64,000 nucleotides of DNA. It comes from Stenocarpella maydis. Taxonomy: Eukaryota; Ascomycota; Sordariomycetes; Diaporthales; Diaporthaceae. The notes below the pieces were generated by a model that did no database searches, was not told the DNA's origin, and worked only from the letters and a program-made list of their open reading frames with translations. Positions 22,935-34,877 of this stretch are shown in pieces (position 1 is the first letter of the stretch; every line of letters begins with the position of its first letter). Where the stretch lies: the NCBI GenBank assembly GCA_002270565.1, contig NQMI01000109.1, positions 94,899-158,898 of the forward strand. The letters run 5' to 3'. The translations under genes and the position numbers were made by a program.

Positions 22935-24658
22935 ATGGAGAGGTCGGGCAACCCGAGCGGGGTGACGGAGCTTCCGTTGTTGCAGGAGTCCACTCATAAT
23001 ACCTCCGGAGCACGAGCATCAGGTTCAAGAGAACCGAAGGCAGGGGTGAATTTGGCGTCTTCTGACCTGAAGTTTGTCACAATCTCCCATCCAGATGACA
23101 TTCGCCGGCGCAAGGATGTGCGGACCGATATTCGCCGTCATGTCATGAAGAAGATAGGTCAGCAGCGGCGGCGGCCAAGGGCACAGGCAGCTCAGGGGAG
23201 GGCATCATCAGCACCATCGCCCGCCTCGATCAGCCCTGTGGCCCAACAGGTTATGCCTGCGGGTGGCAACGCTAACACAAGCACGGCGCCCGCCAACCCC
23301 TGCACAACGCTACCGATACTATGGGACTTTCCGATTGAGCCCAACGATCGCGCCATAGAGCTTATTCGATTTCGTATGTTGCAGGAGGTCTTGTTGTGGG
23401 AGTCTTCCTGGACATTTGCTTACCCTCGGCCCTCCAGTGAACGAGCAGAGCTCCGTCTACCTGCCCTTCCGCGCCATCTGGTTTGACATAGCATTGACCG
23501 ATAAAGGCGCGTTCCTCATGACGCTAGGGAATGCCGCCGACCTCATGCTCCGTGTGAAGGCAGGCGCAGATCCGGATAGGAACCCGGAGATGCTGCAGTA
23601 CTACTCCCTCTCCGTGACCCATCTGAGAGAGCGTCTCGGAAGTGCTGGTGACAACATCAGTGATGGGATGGTAGCCCACATTCTGTCCCATCTCTGCCTC
23701 TGTGTATGTGCACTCACCCGAGCCCTTTGCAAGCATTACGTATTACTGACTCTCTGGTCTAGATGAGGCGGCAAGACTGGACAGCATGGAAAGCCCACAT
23801 GGATGGCTTAGCAGTGATTTCAAGGCTGAGAGACGGCCTTACTCATTGGAGCCGCGGAGTACATACTTGGATTTTATTGTAAGCATGCGCCTCATACTGG
23901 GCAATTAGGAAGAAGAATTTGTGTGAGGCTCATTGCAACATAGCTCAGACCTGGGTGGAAGCATAGTGCACGACACGATTCCCCGGCTGCCCTTGCCCTC
24001 CTACTTGCGTCCTGCAGGCAAGGCATCCCCTCGGAACCTGCCAATACGTCTGCGACAGTTCCTATCAAGATTGGATACGAACTCGATCGCTGCGAAACAA
24101 ACTAGTCAAGCCTTGCAAGAGGTTTTCCTCGTCGCGAAAGAGGTGAACACCAATGGTCATTCTCCCCACTTCTGGCTCCAAGCCGAATATGGCCTGGACC
24201 TTCTCGGATCTTGTATCCATTTCCTTCTGTCCATGCCTCGTCTATCAGAAGATATGGACTTGACTTACCAATCTGATGAGCTCGTCATGGAGATGACGCG
24301 ACTGATCAGCCTCTGGCTCATGTCAAGGGTCAAAACAATGTTTTCGTTCAATGCTCCCGAGCAAGCCCAGCTAGAGAGGAAATTTTCCGAATTCGCCACC
24401 TCCTACGCCGGATATCTCGGGGGGGTATACCGCGACCTGAAGTCCTGGGCGCTTGTTACAGCATCTTTGTTGCAGAACGGTGGGGGTCGAGATGTGTACC
24501 TGAACGAGATTCGGCGGGATATGGCTACTTCAGGCGAAACAGATGCTACTAAATACCTCCAGGTGGCGAAGGATTTTACCTGGTTCGAAGCATTGGGGAA
24601 ATCAGGCTCAGGGCAATTAGCACGGGATATTGCATTGCACAGTGATGGGCCAGCCTGA
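22935..24658 (+). CDS. Fungal transcription-factor-domain (tachykinin-family-like) protein
   Basis: Exons 22935-23373, 23438-23703, 23763-23878 and 23944-24658 join in phase to 511 aa; donors are GTATGT, GTATGT and GTAAGC. The N-terminus has the pattern common to this fungal family: FVTISHPDDIRRRKD, then a basic HVMKKIGQQRRRPR segment that could act as a nuclear signal. The C-terminal two-thirds matches the fungal-specific regulatory domain (YLPFRAIWFDIALTDKGAF; WTAWKAHMDGLAVISRLR; GGSIVHDTIPRLP). No Zn2Cys6 cluster is present, which is usual for this subgroup. Target genes cannot be read from the sequence. Confidence 0.75.
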
Positions 24659-24826
24659 TACCAGTGCTACAAGGGGGCGGCCGTGTGATGAAGGAATGAC
24701 CACATTCCAATTCATAGAAGATAAATTGAAGCTCCAGTCTATCGTTCATTGGAGACAATTAATTCCCATGTGCATCTTAGCAACTTGATGCTCTCACTGC
24801 GACCTTGTTGCGAGTATCCTGACTTT

Positions 24827-25790
24827 TTACCCACCGTTGATGCCACCACTGGCGGAGATGAACTGCCCCGTGATCCAACGACTCTTCTCGCTTGCCAGAA
24901 GAAGCACAGCATCGGCTATATCCTCTACCGTTGACACCCGCTCTTCGGCCCGGGTCCTCGACACGAGGAAATCCTTCATCGGCTCGACCTCAGGAACGGC
25001 GGGCAGCGTGTCCGTCAACGTCGGGCCCGGCGCAACTGTGTTGACGGTTATGTTCTTGCCATCGCGGCCGACCTGTTGTACGTTGTTGGCATATTGGCGC
25101 AAATTTTCGCAGCGTGCGGTGCCGGGGGGGGGGTGGCGCAATCTCACCTCTTGAGCCAGGGTCCAGGTGAGCTGGTCCATGGCGGCCTTGACAGCCCCGT
25201 AGATCGCCATCTGGTGGAATCCCATCTTCGAGGCAACACTTCCAATGTTGACGATGCGGCCATACTTGGGAATGTAGGGGTAAGCCGCCTGTAGGAGCAG
25301 CACTGGGCCGACAACAGCGACTTGGAATGACTTGATCATGTCCTCGGAAGAGGTTTGTAGCGCGCCTCCTGGGACCATGTATGAAGCATTGTTAACTGGT
25401 ATGTGTTAGCGTGATACATTTTCTCTTGCATCCACATACCGGCAACTATTTAGAACATGGAATTGACATCTGGAAGCTGCGGTACTCACCAATGATGTCG
25501 ATGTGGTCAACCCCAAAGTTGCGCAGTGTCTCGTCCACGATCTTCTTGCTACCTTCAGGAGTAGAAACATCCGCCCTGACAGCCGTGGCCACACCCTTGC
25601 CAGCGGCCGACTCAAGGTTCGAGACGACTTGTGCGGCACGGGAGGCTGAGGGTTCGGAGATGTAATTGATGGTCACGCGGGCGCCTGCCTTGGCCAGGGC
25701 AAGGGCAATGGCGGCGCCGATACCGTTTTCCCGGCCAGAGCCAGTGACAATGGCCACCTTGTTGGTAAGAGAGAGGCTGTCGGTCGACAT
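24827..25790 (-). CDS. Short-chain dehydrogenase/reductase (SDR)
   Basis: Exons 25790-25490, 25395-25148 and 25072-24827 (introns 94 and 75 bp) join in phase to 264 aa, the normal classical SDR length. The Rossmann motif is present as VAIVTGSGRENGIGAAIA, followed by DIIVNNA, a catalytic Ser in NIGSVASK and the YxxxK pair in YGAVKAAM; the C-terminal SGGINGG is also typical. An NAD(P)(H)-dependent oxidoreductase acting in the cytosol is expected; the substrate is unknown. It is divergently transcribed from the NmrA-like reductase at 26696. Confidence 0.9.
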
Positions 25791-26695
25791 TGTAGATATT
25801 ATAGGGATATACGGGAAAGTATAGAGGTGAATGGGAGAGTCAAGATGTTCAAATGTTGAGGATTGGTTGATTGCTTTTAATTCTTTGCTGCTTTTCGATT
25901 GCCAGATTGACATGGACAGGCGACGAATTCCCATATTTATATTGTTCATGATCATACGCGCAATCCCATTGAGATCCAGCTCCCCTGTGCTTCAAGTTCA
26001 TTCATTCTTACAAATCTGACCTTTTCACAATCAAGGGTCTCGCCTCGAGACCACTCAAAGCAATGGCTTATACAGCACTTGGTCCTAAGCCGAATCGAGG
26101 CATTGGTCCCCCCTGCACCCTCCACGGAGCGAGGTTTATATAAGTGTACACTAGTCTCGCCTCCTTTCAGCCAATGGCTTATCTGTAACAAAGCATCACG
26201 ACCCACACTGTTGACAAGCACGCTTGAGCCCAGACTGGCATGCCACTGCAGCACGTAGCCCTAGGCCGAATCGAGGCATTGGTCCCCCCTGCAGGCTTCG
26301 CGGAGCGAGGCTTATGTAAATCTGTGCTGGTTCATCATGCCCATGTGTGTTGTTTATGTATTTGCAATGTTCCGGGGGGGAATAATTAGAGCGAAATCTC
26401 TGTAATGGTACACATGCGTGATTTAGATTATCAGCCCAACGGACCACACGGGAAGGATTGCACATGTGGTATTTGTCATGAGCTATGACGCCCAACTCCG
26501 AGTGCCGTTCCGCAGATAGGTATTAGCTCGAGGAAGGTGTGGACATAAATAGTCCTCGACGACGCCAGTCTATGGTGTAAATTTTTTTTTTTTTTTATCA
26601 AGCCAACCACGAAAACTACATCCGTGTCTTCGACAGGATCTGGCATCGCAGCTCTTCTTGCATCTATCCTCATACGTTGAATTCAACACTATCCA
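25791..26695. promoter_or_regulatory. Shared promoter of SDR and NmrA-like genes, with duplicated element
   Basis: A 905-bp divergent intergenic region. It contains two copies of a ~80-bp block (26073-26150 and 26249-26330) and a T-tract of about 17 bases near 26581-26597. Shared control of the two oxidoreductases is plausible. Confidence 0.55.
26073..26330. repeat. Two direct copies of a ~80-bp promoter block
   Basis: Both copies start CAGCAC and share CCGAATCGAGGCATTGGTCC, then CCCCTGCA, GGAGCGAGG and TTAT(A/G)TAA. They lie 176 bp apart. The perfectly kept core of about 30 bp within diverged flanks suggests selection on a binding site. Confidence 0.65.
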
Positions 26696-27880
26696 ATGTC
26701 GAAGCTCATCACAATCCTCGGCATCACCGGCGTACAGGTACTTACTGCGTGCCTCCCACCCCTGGACTTACATTTGCGTATTTGATTCCTTTGCTGACAT
26801 ATACAGGGCGGCTCTGTCGCCGACACATACCTCCAGACGCCAGGCTGGAAGATCCGTGGTGTGACGCGGAACCCACAGTCCGAGGCCGCACAGGCCTACG
26901 CTTCGAAGGGGATCGAAATCGTCCAGGCCGATCTTGACGACGTGGAGTCACTAAAGAGGGCCTTTGCCGGGTCAGATGTGATCTTTGGCGTCACCGACTT
27001 CTGGACCATCCTCAGGGAACTCGCCGGAAGCGACAAGAAGCAGCCCGGCAAGGAACTCGTCGAATCCAGCTACGAGGTTGAGCTGCAGCAGGCAAAGAAT
27101 ATCGCCGATGCCGCCGCCACCGTGCCTGGCCTCCATCGCTACGTCTTCAGCTCGATGGCGGACGCGACCAAGGAGAGCGGCGGCAAGTTCAGCAAGCTTT
27201 GGCATATGAGCTCCAAGGCAGAGGCCGTTGCTTACACGCAAACCCTGCCCGCCCTTCGGGACAAGTTCTCTCAGGTCCAAGCCCCCATCTACTTTCAACT
27301 CCCCTGGCAGTGGGGCCTGCCGACGACACCCAAGCAGGTACGGACAGATGGGCTCTTTTGATGCTAATATCCGCACGCTCAGGATGGGCTGACACCTGCC
27401 ACATAGCAAGCCGACGGGACCTGGCGCATGAAGGGCATCGGCCCGGGCGACAGGGGCATCCCGTTCGGCCACGTCCGGAGGGACTTTGGGCCCTGCGTCA
27501 GGGCTGCCGCCGAGGCCGCGCCCGGCGCCAACCTGTTCGCCATTGGCGAGTACGTGTCGTGGACGGACTACCTCAGGACGTTCTGCGAGACCCAGGGGCT
27601 CAGGTACGGCGGCTACGACGAGCTCTCGTACGACCAGCTCTGCGGGCTGATGCCCGGCGGCCTCGGCCACGAGTTTGGCCAGAACGTGCTGTTCGCCCTC
27701 GAGTTTGGCTACGCGGGGACCGACCCCGCGCTGGTCACGCCGGACAAGGTGCGTCGTGTTAGAGAAGCGAGGTCGTGTCGTGGGCGCATTTACTGACAGG
27801 ACCATTATTAGCTTGGTGTTGGGATGACTTCATTCCGGGAGTACTGTGTGGAGACGGACTTCTCTGCAATCCTTCCTTAG
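26696..27880 (+). CDS. NmrA-like family NAD(P)-binding protein
   Basis: Exons 26696-26737, 26807-27337, 27407-27748 and 27812-27880 join in phase to 327 aa. Exon 1 encodes the first half of the Rossmann beta-strand (LITILGITGVQ), and exon 2 continues with GGSVADTYL, giving a GxxGxxGG nucleotide-binding loop. Further NmrA signs are IRGVTRNPQS, IVQADLDDVESL, VIFGVTDFW and FSSMADATK. The Tyr/Lys pair of catalytic SDRs is not obvious; members act as redox sensors or reductases. Intron 1 splits the cofactor loop, common in this fungal family. It shares a promoter with the SDR at 24827-25790. Confidence 0.88.
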
Positions 27881-28448
27881 GGGCGCGACGCATCAATGGT
27901 GCTGGGATAGCTGGGGATTGGGCCGCATATAGACATGGGAGTTCAATCGATATTTATGCAACCGGGTGATCTTATACATGCTCCTCGACTCTTTCGAGGA
28001 CTACCCCCTTGTTCGTGATTGGATCAGCATCTGTCCTGATCCGGGGATCATGCAGGCTGTTTGTAGCAAGGGTAGACCAGTGTCTCAAGGCCGGTCGTAT
28101 TATAGCCACGTCAGTCCCATCACCTCGAACGAGAGAGCAGCGTATTCCCACACAGTGGTCGATGGCTCGGGCTCCGGGGCTGAGCCAAGCCAGATATGCT
28201 GAGGCGTTGTGGTGTACAATTTACAATTAGGGATCCTAGATTTACCAGGCCAGGACCCTTCTTCGGCTCTATGATGTGCTTAGGCTTGGTCCCAGACATG
28301 TCGCTAGCACCGGCAAATTAAATAGCCTGGGTACGGTGATGTTACATGGCAATTGCATCTCTTTTTCTTGAGCAAAAGGCACGGGGCCTTGGATTGCATT
28401 GCATTCAATCACCCGTGTGGGTTATCTCTTGACTATGTGATTTTTTGC
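27881..28448. other. Convergent intergenic region
   Basis: 3' flanks of two convergent genes. Only short ORFs were seen, without recognisable motifs. Confidence 0.6.
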
Positions 28449-30180
28449 CTAAGAACAGAAGGTCCCATTGTTGCAGCCCTGGGGGTGAACAGGCACCGTG
28501 AACGACTGCGGCTGCTTCCTCGCGAGCGGGTCCAGCAGCGTCGGGGTGCCGGTCAGGGTGAAGTTGAAGGTCAGGCGCGAGTCGTAGTCGAGCATCATCT
28601 CGTAGTCGCCCGGGTAGAGCATCAGGTCGCCGTCCGAGTTGGCGCGCGCCAGCGCGCCGAGGTTGAGGCTGAGCGACACCTCCTGCGACGCCCCGGGGGC
28701 CACGCCGTGCGCGCGCGCGTACGAGGCGAGCCACTTGTTGGGGAAGGGCGAGGGCCCCGCGTTGGGGGTCCGGAGGAACAGCAGGGCCACGTAGTCGGAG
28801 GCGGCCCTGCCGGTGTTGTGGACGTTGACGCTGACGGTCGTCCACGGCGAGGCGTCGTTGACCGAGGGCGCGCGGCCGGAGGAGCTGCCGCCGGGGATGA
28901 GGCTGCTGATGGCGTACGAGGCGCTCGGCTTGGTCCCCCAGGAGTAGCTGAAGGTTGTGTAGTGCAGCCCGTAGCCGAACGGCAGCACTGGCTCCTTGCT
29001 GTACCACTTGTATGTCCGGCCGGGGGAGGAGCTGCTCGGGCGGAGGTTGGGGTCGAAGAGCGAGACCTCGTTGATATAGTCGGCTGGGTACTGTGTCGTC
29101 GTCAGTCGCCCGGCGATGGGCTGCTTGCCGACGAGGACATCAATGAGCGCGCTGCCGCCCTCCTGGCCTAAAGACGGGGGATCAACATGTTAGCATACTC
29201 TATCCCAGGCACTCTAACCCCCCCCCCCCACCCGCCAACATGCTCGTGATACATACCGGGATATCCGCCCCACACAAGAGAGTTAACCTTGGTGTTGTTT
29301 AGCAGCGCGCTGTCGTCTATCTGCCCGCCGCCAAACTGCACGACCACGAGGGGCTTGCCCAGCTCCGACAGCTGCCGCACCAGGTCGAGCTGGTTGCCCG
29401 GCCAGGCGATGCTGGTGCGGTCCATGCCCTCGGCCTCGATGCTCACGTCGATGCCGCCCGCGTAGATGACGACGTCGGCTGCCTTGGCTGCGGCGAGGGC
29501 AGTAGCAAAGCCCGAGGTGTCAGAGCTGTCGATGGCGGTGCCCAGGGCGTAGGTCACGTCGGACCACTGCGCTCTTGCTGCCTTGAGCGGGCTGATGAGG
29601 TACGGCGCGATGCCTTGGTAGTTCCCCTGCATCTGGGTGGTCGCGTTGGCCCACGGCCCGATCAGGGCGACTGACCCGTACGAGGTCTTGAGGGGGAGCA
29701 GCCCGTCGTTCTTCAGCAGCGTCATGCCCTCCCATGCGGCTTGGTACGCCACAGACTGGGCCGACGGCGTACCGACGTTGGACCAGGACAGGGAGTCGTA
29801 CTCGGGCTGCCCGTCGAAGTATCCGACGGTGAACAGGGCATTGTACAGCCTGGTCAAGGAGAGGTCCATTTGCTTCTCCGTCGTGAAGTTGTTTGCCACA
29901 GAGACGTTGAGGACGTTGTAAGAACTCCCGCAGTTGGTGTCTGTGCCCGCGTTGAGGGCCACCGCCGCCGCCGCCGCCACACTATCAGTGAAGTTGTGAG
30001 GCTCATAGATGTCGTCCACGGCGGCACAGTCCGAGGTAACGTAATGGTATGGCTCGCTGAAGCCCCACGAGTCGCGGAGGACGTCCTGCAGAAGGTACTC
30101 GTTGGCGCAGGACGGCACTGCAGCATCGGTCAGCTCTAGCTCTAGCTACGCGCACCAAGTCATCACATATATATATATGC

Positions 30181-30228
<48 letters not shown>

Positions 30229-31446
30229 ATAGTGTTTGCTCACCTCCATCGACGGCATTGTAGGCACACATTATACTGCCTACTTTGACGTCCCTGACGC
30301 ACGTCTTGAATGGTTGCAAGTAATACTCGCCCAAGTCCTGTTGGGTTGGGTCGTAGTTCTGTCCATGGCGGTTGGTCTCGACATCATACACGGCAAAGTG
30401 CTTGCAGGTCTACCAATAGAACGTCCGCCGTCAGCTACCCGGACTCAGTGACATGAGACTTCCATGCTTACCGCGATGATCTGCTTGCTGTGGGTGTTCT
30501 GGAGACCACCCTGGAGCCCGGGGATGAGCTGCGCAACATAGCTCTGAACGTGGAAGCTATCCTCGGAGGGCACCTCGAGGCCTCGCCCCCACCGCGGGTC
30601 CAAGAAGGTGTTGATATTTGGGGTCCAGAAGTCGAACCCGGATTGCATGTAATTGGCAAAGGCACGAGCCTCCATTCCGACAGTAGAAGCAACCTTGTGG
30701 ATCAGGGCGTCGTCGAACGCGGCCCCCATGAGGATAGGTTCCGGGAAGCTCGTGGCATAGCTGAAATTTGAGCCGTTTGGCGAGTTGAAGGTGACGCCTG
30801 GGCTCGCGGCGACGCCGTGCAAGGCCTCTGACCACCACTCATAAGCCGGCAGCCCAAGCCTCGGCACGCCAGCCGCAGAGTTGACCATGTTCGTGGCCTT
30901 CTCCTCGACGGACATCTGTGCGAGAAGTGCCGCGATGCGCTCGTCCTGTGTGAGAGAGGCATCGCAAGCCTTGTTGGCGCAGAAGGGGTTCGTGTGGCAG
31001 ACGGCTTCCCGGCGGGCCGTCTGCGGCGGCGGGTTGGGATTGGGGTTGCTGATGGCGTACAGGTTCATAAAGTAGGTGCCCCCGCATACTTCGGAGGGAC
31101 TGCCAGGACACGAGTATGAGCAGGTGCTCGAGTTCTGAGAGACCTTGGACGCAATCGGGTTGATGCTGTTGCCACAAAAGCACTGTGTCGTATATTCGGT
31201 ACCCGACAGGTTGTAGCCCATATAGCCACAGGTATTGGCGCAGGTTTGGGCGTCATTTTGGGCAATGCTAATTTGCTTCCCATCCAGTGTACGCGTGGTG
31301 CCGTCGGTGTAGCATCCCAGGGACGTGAAGGAGGCGTTGAAGTCCTGTATGGGATTTATGCCAGTGCACACGAAGCTGCTGTTCTGAGCCAGGCTCCTGG
31401 TTCCGAGCAACAGCAGAAGACTGCTCAATACAAGATGACCGTGCAT
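28449..31446 (-). CDS. Secreted GH3 beta-xylosidase with N-terminal WSC domain
   Basis: Exons 31446-30472, 30409-30244, 30117-29257 and 29167-28449 join in phase to 906 aa. It starts with a signal peptide (hydrophobic LVLSSLLLLLGTRSLAQ). A Cys-rich WSC domain follows at about 38-135 (LGCYTDG, CFCGNSI, CPGSPSEVCGG), a carbohydrate-binding module. The GH3 body has EWWSEALHGVA, DPRWGRGLE, TCKHFAVYD and the nucleophile Asp near 410 in YVTSDCAAVDDIY, then the second GH3 domain (QGNYQG, GQEGGSAL) and a C-terminal fibronectin-III-like domain (LPFGYGLHYTTFSY). The family releases xylose from xylo-oligosaccharides outside the cell. Many N-glycosylation sites (NxS/T) are visible. Confidence 0.92.
30158..30228. 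repeat. (TA)n/(TG)n microsatellite in an intron
   Basis: About 10 TA-type units followed by about 20 TG units lie within the second intron of the GH3 gene (30118-30243). Confidence 0.9.
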
Positions 31447-33368
31447 GGTGTAGTGCTGCTACAGAACAGTGATATCGTCGTTGAAGAGAGACATAACTCA
31501 GGAAGATGTGCCTTATTTGTATGGCATGAGATCCAGGTAGCCGTACCCTGAGTGGTATCTTTTTCAATCCATCTATACGCTCCAATAGAGTTTGTACCTT
31601 ACAGGCCGGCTAAATTAAAATTGTTAGTGATCGATATGCATGTTAAACACCCTGGCGTCGGCAGGCCCCGCGCTCAAATGCAACCATGAACTATAATCTT
31701 TCCGTCTTCCCGGCTTCGCGATCACGAGGCTTATATCCACCTCGTATTCACCGGCGACAGTCCAATTGATCAGATGCCATACGCAGGCAGGCAAGGCTCT
31801 TTCCGTCAGCTAAGCTAGTCTTTATTGTAGGTGCTTCAGGTTGCGTGACATATGAAGTTATTTGCTTACATACCTACTCAAGTAGGTAGACTTCAGGAGG
31901 TATAATTTCACCGCCTGGGCACTTAAACAGCCTGGCCCCTCAAATTACAAACTGAATAATGCAACGACCATCGGATTGACAGGCACTAATCTCCCAAGTT
32001 CAGCCTAAATGTATATAGACTTTTCCTGGTTTCTATCAAACTCGAATATGTGGGTAGCCCATCCGCCTAGTTGGCATTACGAGCCCCGCAACCTTATTTG
32101 CGGGGATCGTGCATGTTGTATGGCGCATGTCGGCGTTCTACTTATACCGAAGCCTTTCCAAAGTATTCGAGCAAATCACGCATGTGGGATGAAGTCGGGC
32201 ATTGGTCTCAGTGTGCAACTAGCTTCTCACTTGTAAGCGCACCAAGAAATGGGATGGGAATATGATCAAGTTCTTACGACCAGGTGACGTCTTCATCTCG
32301 GGGTAAGTGATGGCATGATGTACCGTAGACCCTCCCCTCAGGCCACCGCCCATTGCCGCCCGTTCCGGCTCTCCTTGGTACCTACAATAGACAAGTTCTG
32401 TTCTAGAACAAGAGCCGACACCCCACACATGTACACTCACAGGTCTGCCTCTGGCCAACCATATCGAATACCGGCCTCGCCAAACTCTGGGTCGTCTCGA
32501 TCTGTATCACCAGGGGTAGTCAGCGTAGGTAATAACGGCTGTTTCCGATCGTCACTCCACCGTGGAGCCTGCACGCCAAGACGGGACAAGCTTGAACAAG
32601 CTCACTATAATACCAAGTAAGCTCACTACACCCTAGCCAAGCAGCCTGTCAACTCCGGCCCGGCCGAAAGTGCCCGTGGAACACATTTGCGGGATTCAAC
32701 CACACCACCTCTTCAGCTGTGGACGAAAAGTCGACAACGAGAGCCGAAGTGGGATCGTACTGCGCATGTACTAGATAGTCTGGTCGCGGTGGTCGCGGCA
32801 GGCGTAGTGGTGGCCAAGATATAAGAGGATGGACTATATATCTTGTGGTGTTGGACATGGAGCAGTGAGATAAGTCACCAAAGTCGCGGATAGGGTGCCC
32901 TTCGAAGACGTCCAACTTGGGCCCGTTTCATCAAGTCCGTTCTGACATGCTGACAATAACAGATTATTCTGACTGGCCCTCCAGTGCCGTACCATCTCTA
33001 CGTACCGACACTGGGCCCCTCGCCCGTCCGGACCGCCATTTCGTAGTACCTGGCGCCTTTGTGTCACCAGCGCGACTGCAGCCTACGAAAATGAAAGAAA
33101 AACGAAAACGAGTAGCCTACGCCACACCAAATCTAGCTATGCAGGTCATTAGGTTATGGAATTAGTTGTTGCGCAAGCTAGGTGCTGCCTTGGAGCCGGG
33201 CCAGATCAGCCACCGCCCTCGGCAACGTCGGTCACCCTTCCGACTTTGCTCCCAAGATACAACATATGTAGCGTTCAGGTCGTTTCCCCGCCTGGCTCTT
33301 CTCGCACGCATTTTGCAGCCCCTTCCATTGTCAAACTCTTTCTCGCGAGACCCCGTGCAAACTTCAAG
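31447..33368. other. Intergenic, no gene recognised
   Basis: A divergent intergenic region between the xylosidase and the small secreted protein. Short ORFs exist on both strands but show no motif, signal peptide or splice-supported structure. Confidence 0.55.
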
Positions 33369-34010
33369 ATGCGAACCATGTGCTTCCTCATCCCAGCACT
33401 CGCCTGCGGCCGACGGGCATCAGCCCTCTCCCTCAACATCACCGCCATTGGGGCTGCCAATAATGCATCAACCCTTGAGTGCTGGCAGTTGGAGACCACA
33501 TTCGAGTCTCCAACAATCCCTGGGATCATAGGAGGCGCGACGGCGTTGATGGGGAACGTGGGAAACCTGTCGTACACAGTGTTACCCGCTTTCTTTGATG
33601 GCGGCCTGCACCATGCGCCTTATAATCAGTAAGAACTCTCTGCCCTATGCTCTTCCAAGGCCTCGGTGAGAAAGGAGTCCGCACTGGGGTGCTGACTGTC
33701 GAGCACCAGGTGGGTCGCATTTATCTCTGGGTTGGCGTACATCACGCTTCCGACGGACGAGACCGCCCGCGCGTATGTTGTAGGAGGGGAGTACGGGCTA
33801 ATATTCGCCGCCGACACCACTGCGGTGAGCGCCCAGGGCCACCGCACGCAGTTCCCTGGCATCACCGAGACTGTGAGCCTTGCGGTTCCGACTCGCGACG
33901 GTCTGGTCCCCGGGCACATGGTCTTGCATGACGGGGCATGCACCACGGCCGATGTCGAGGGGCTCCGGGGGCTGGCGTATGGGCTCCCCGGCCCTAGGGT
34001 ATGGGATTGA
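33369..34010 (+). CDS. Small secreted protein, conserved fungal family of unknown function
   Basis: Exons 33369-33628 and 33710-34010 (81-bp intron) join in phase to 186 aa. The N-terminus MRTMCFLIPALACGRRASALS is a likely signal peptide, though the RR pair is unusual within it. The mature part begins like a known family of fungal secreted proteins (NNASTLECWQLETTF; GDV/GNVGNLSYTVLP; FDGGLHHAP; YGLIFAADT; HRTQFPG; PGHMVLHDGAC). It is probably a compact beta-rich fold; its role is unknown. The 3' end is convergent with, and only 40 bp from, the next gene. Confidence 0.8.
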
Positions 34011-34050
34011 CGACGGCGCCTCAGGGGCTGGGCATCTAGTGGGCCGGGGG

Positions 34051-34877
34051 CTACCTCGCCGGGTTCTTCCTCCACACTGAGGTGTCATGTTATCAGTAGG
34101 AGAATTCATGGCCGCATGTGCGCCCTTATAGATGGTATACTCACGACTGTCCACGCCACGGTCCAGGGGGCCCTTTGTGTTGTCTGCCGAGTACTGGAAC
34201 ATGCGGCAACACCACAGCGCCACGAGCACATCGAGCGTCTTGCGGGGCAGCTCCACGGTGACGATCAGCCGGTTCATGCCGTCCCTCACATCCTCGACAG
34301 CAACGGCCTTGCCGTCGGCGTCGGTCCACCCGAAGCCGTTCTGCTCGAGGTTCAGCAGGAACACGGGCCGTGCGTCCTTGACAAAAGTCAGGAATCCGTT
34401 CTTGCTCTTCTTGCCCGACGTGCCGACGGGCAGGACCTTCCACCTCAGGTGCTTGGGGCCCGACCACAGTGTCGACCACGCCTTCTTCATGCCCAGGATG
34501 CCGGTGTCCCTCGTGGTGCTGGAGACGGGCTCGATGAAGTAGTTGGGCGAGTCAGAGGGCCACACCTCGATCCCGCCCGGCACCTGGCAGTACATGTGGC
34601 GGATGTTGAAGATGTGCCGCTCGCGGGGCTTGACCGAGGGCTCCCCGCCCGGGCCCGTCCTGATGCTGTACTGCACGCGCTGGAACTCCACGCTGCGGGT
34701 CGCATGCGTCAGGGATGTGACGCCGCGGTTGAGGTGGTAGAGGGGTGGGGAATCGGCCGACTCGGCGTGGATGGACTGCCCCGCGAGGATGAGAATAGTG
34801 GGCTGGCAGACATCGACGACTTCGTCGTACTCGGGAGGCCGCCTGATACTCGGCAGTGCAGTGGCCGGAGCAGCCAT
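34051..34877 (-). CDS. Conserved fungal protein of unknown function
   Basis: Exon 1 (34877-34145) and a 26-bp exon 2 (34076-34051) join in phase to 252 aa. The start MAAPATALPSIRRPPEYDEV is preferred over an upstream in-frame ATG at 34970 because related fungal proteins begin this way. Conserved phrases are ILAGQSIHAESADSPPLY, KPRERHIFNIRHM and PRKTLDVLVALWCC. There is no signal peptide or membrane segment. I recognise the family but not a function. Two related-looking residue blocks flank a basic GKKSKNG loop. Confidence 0.75.
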
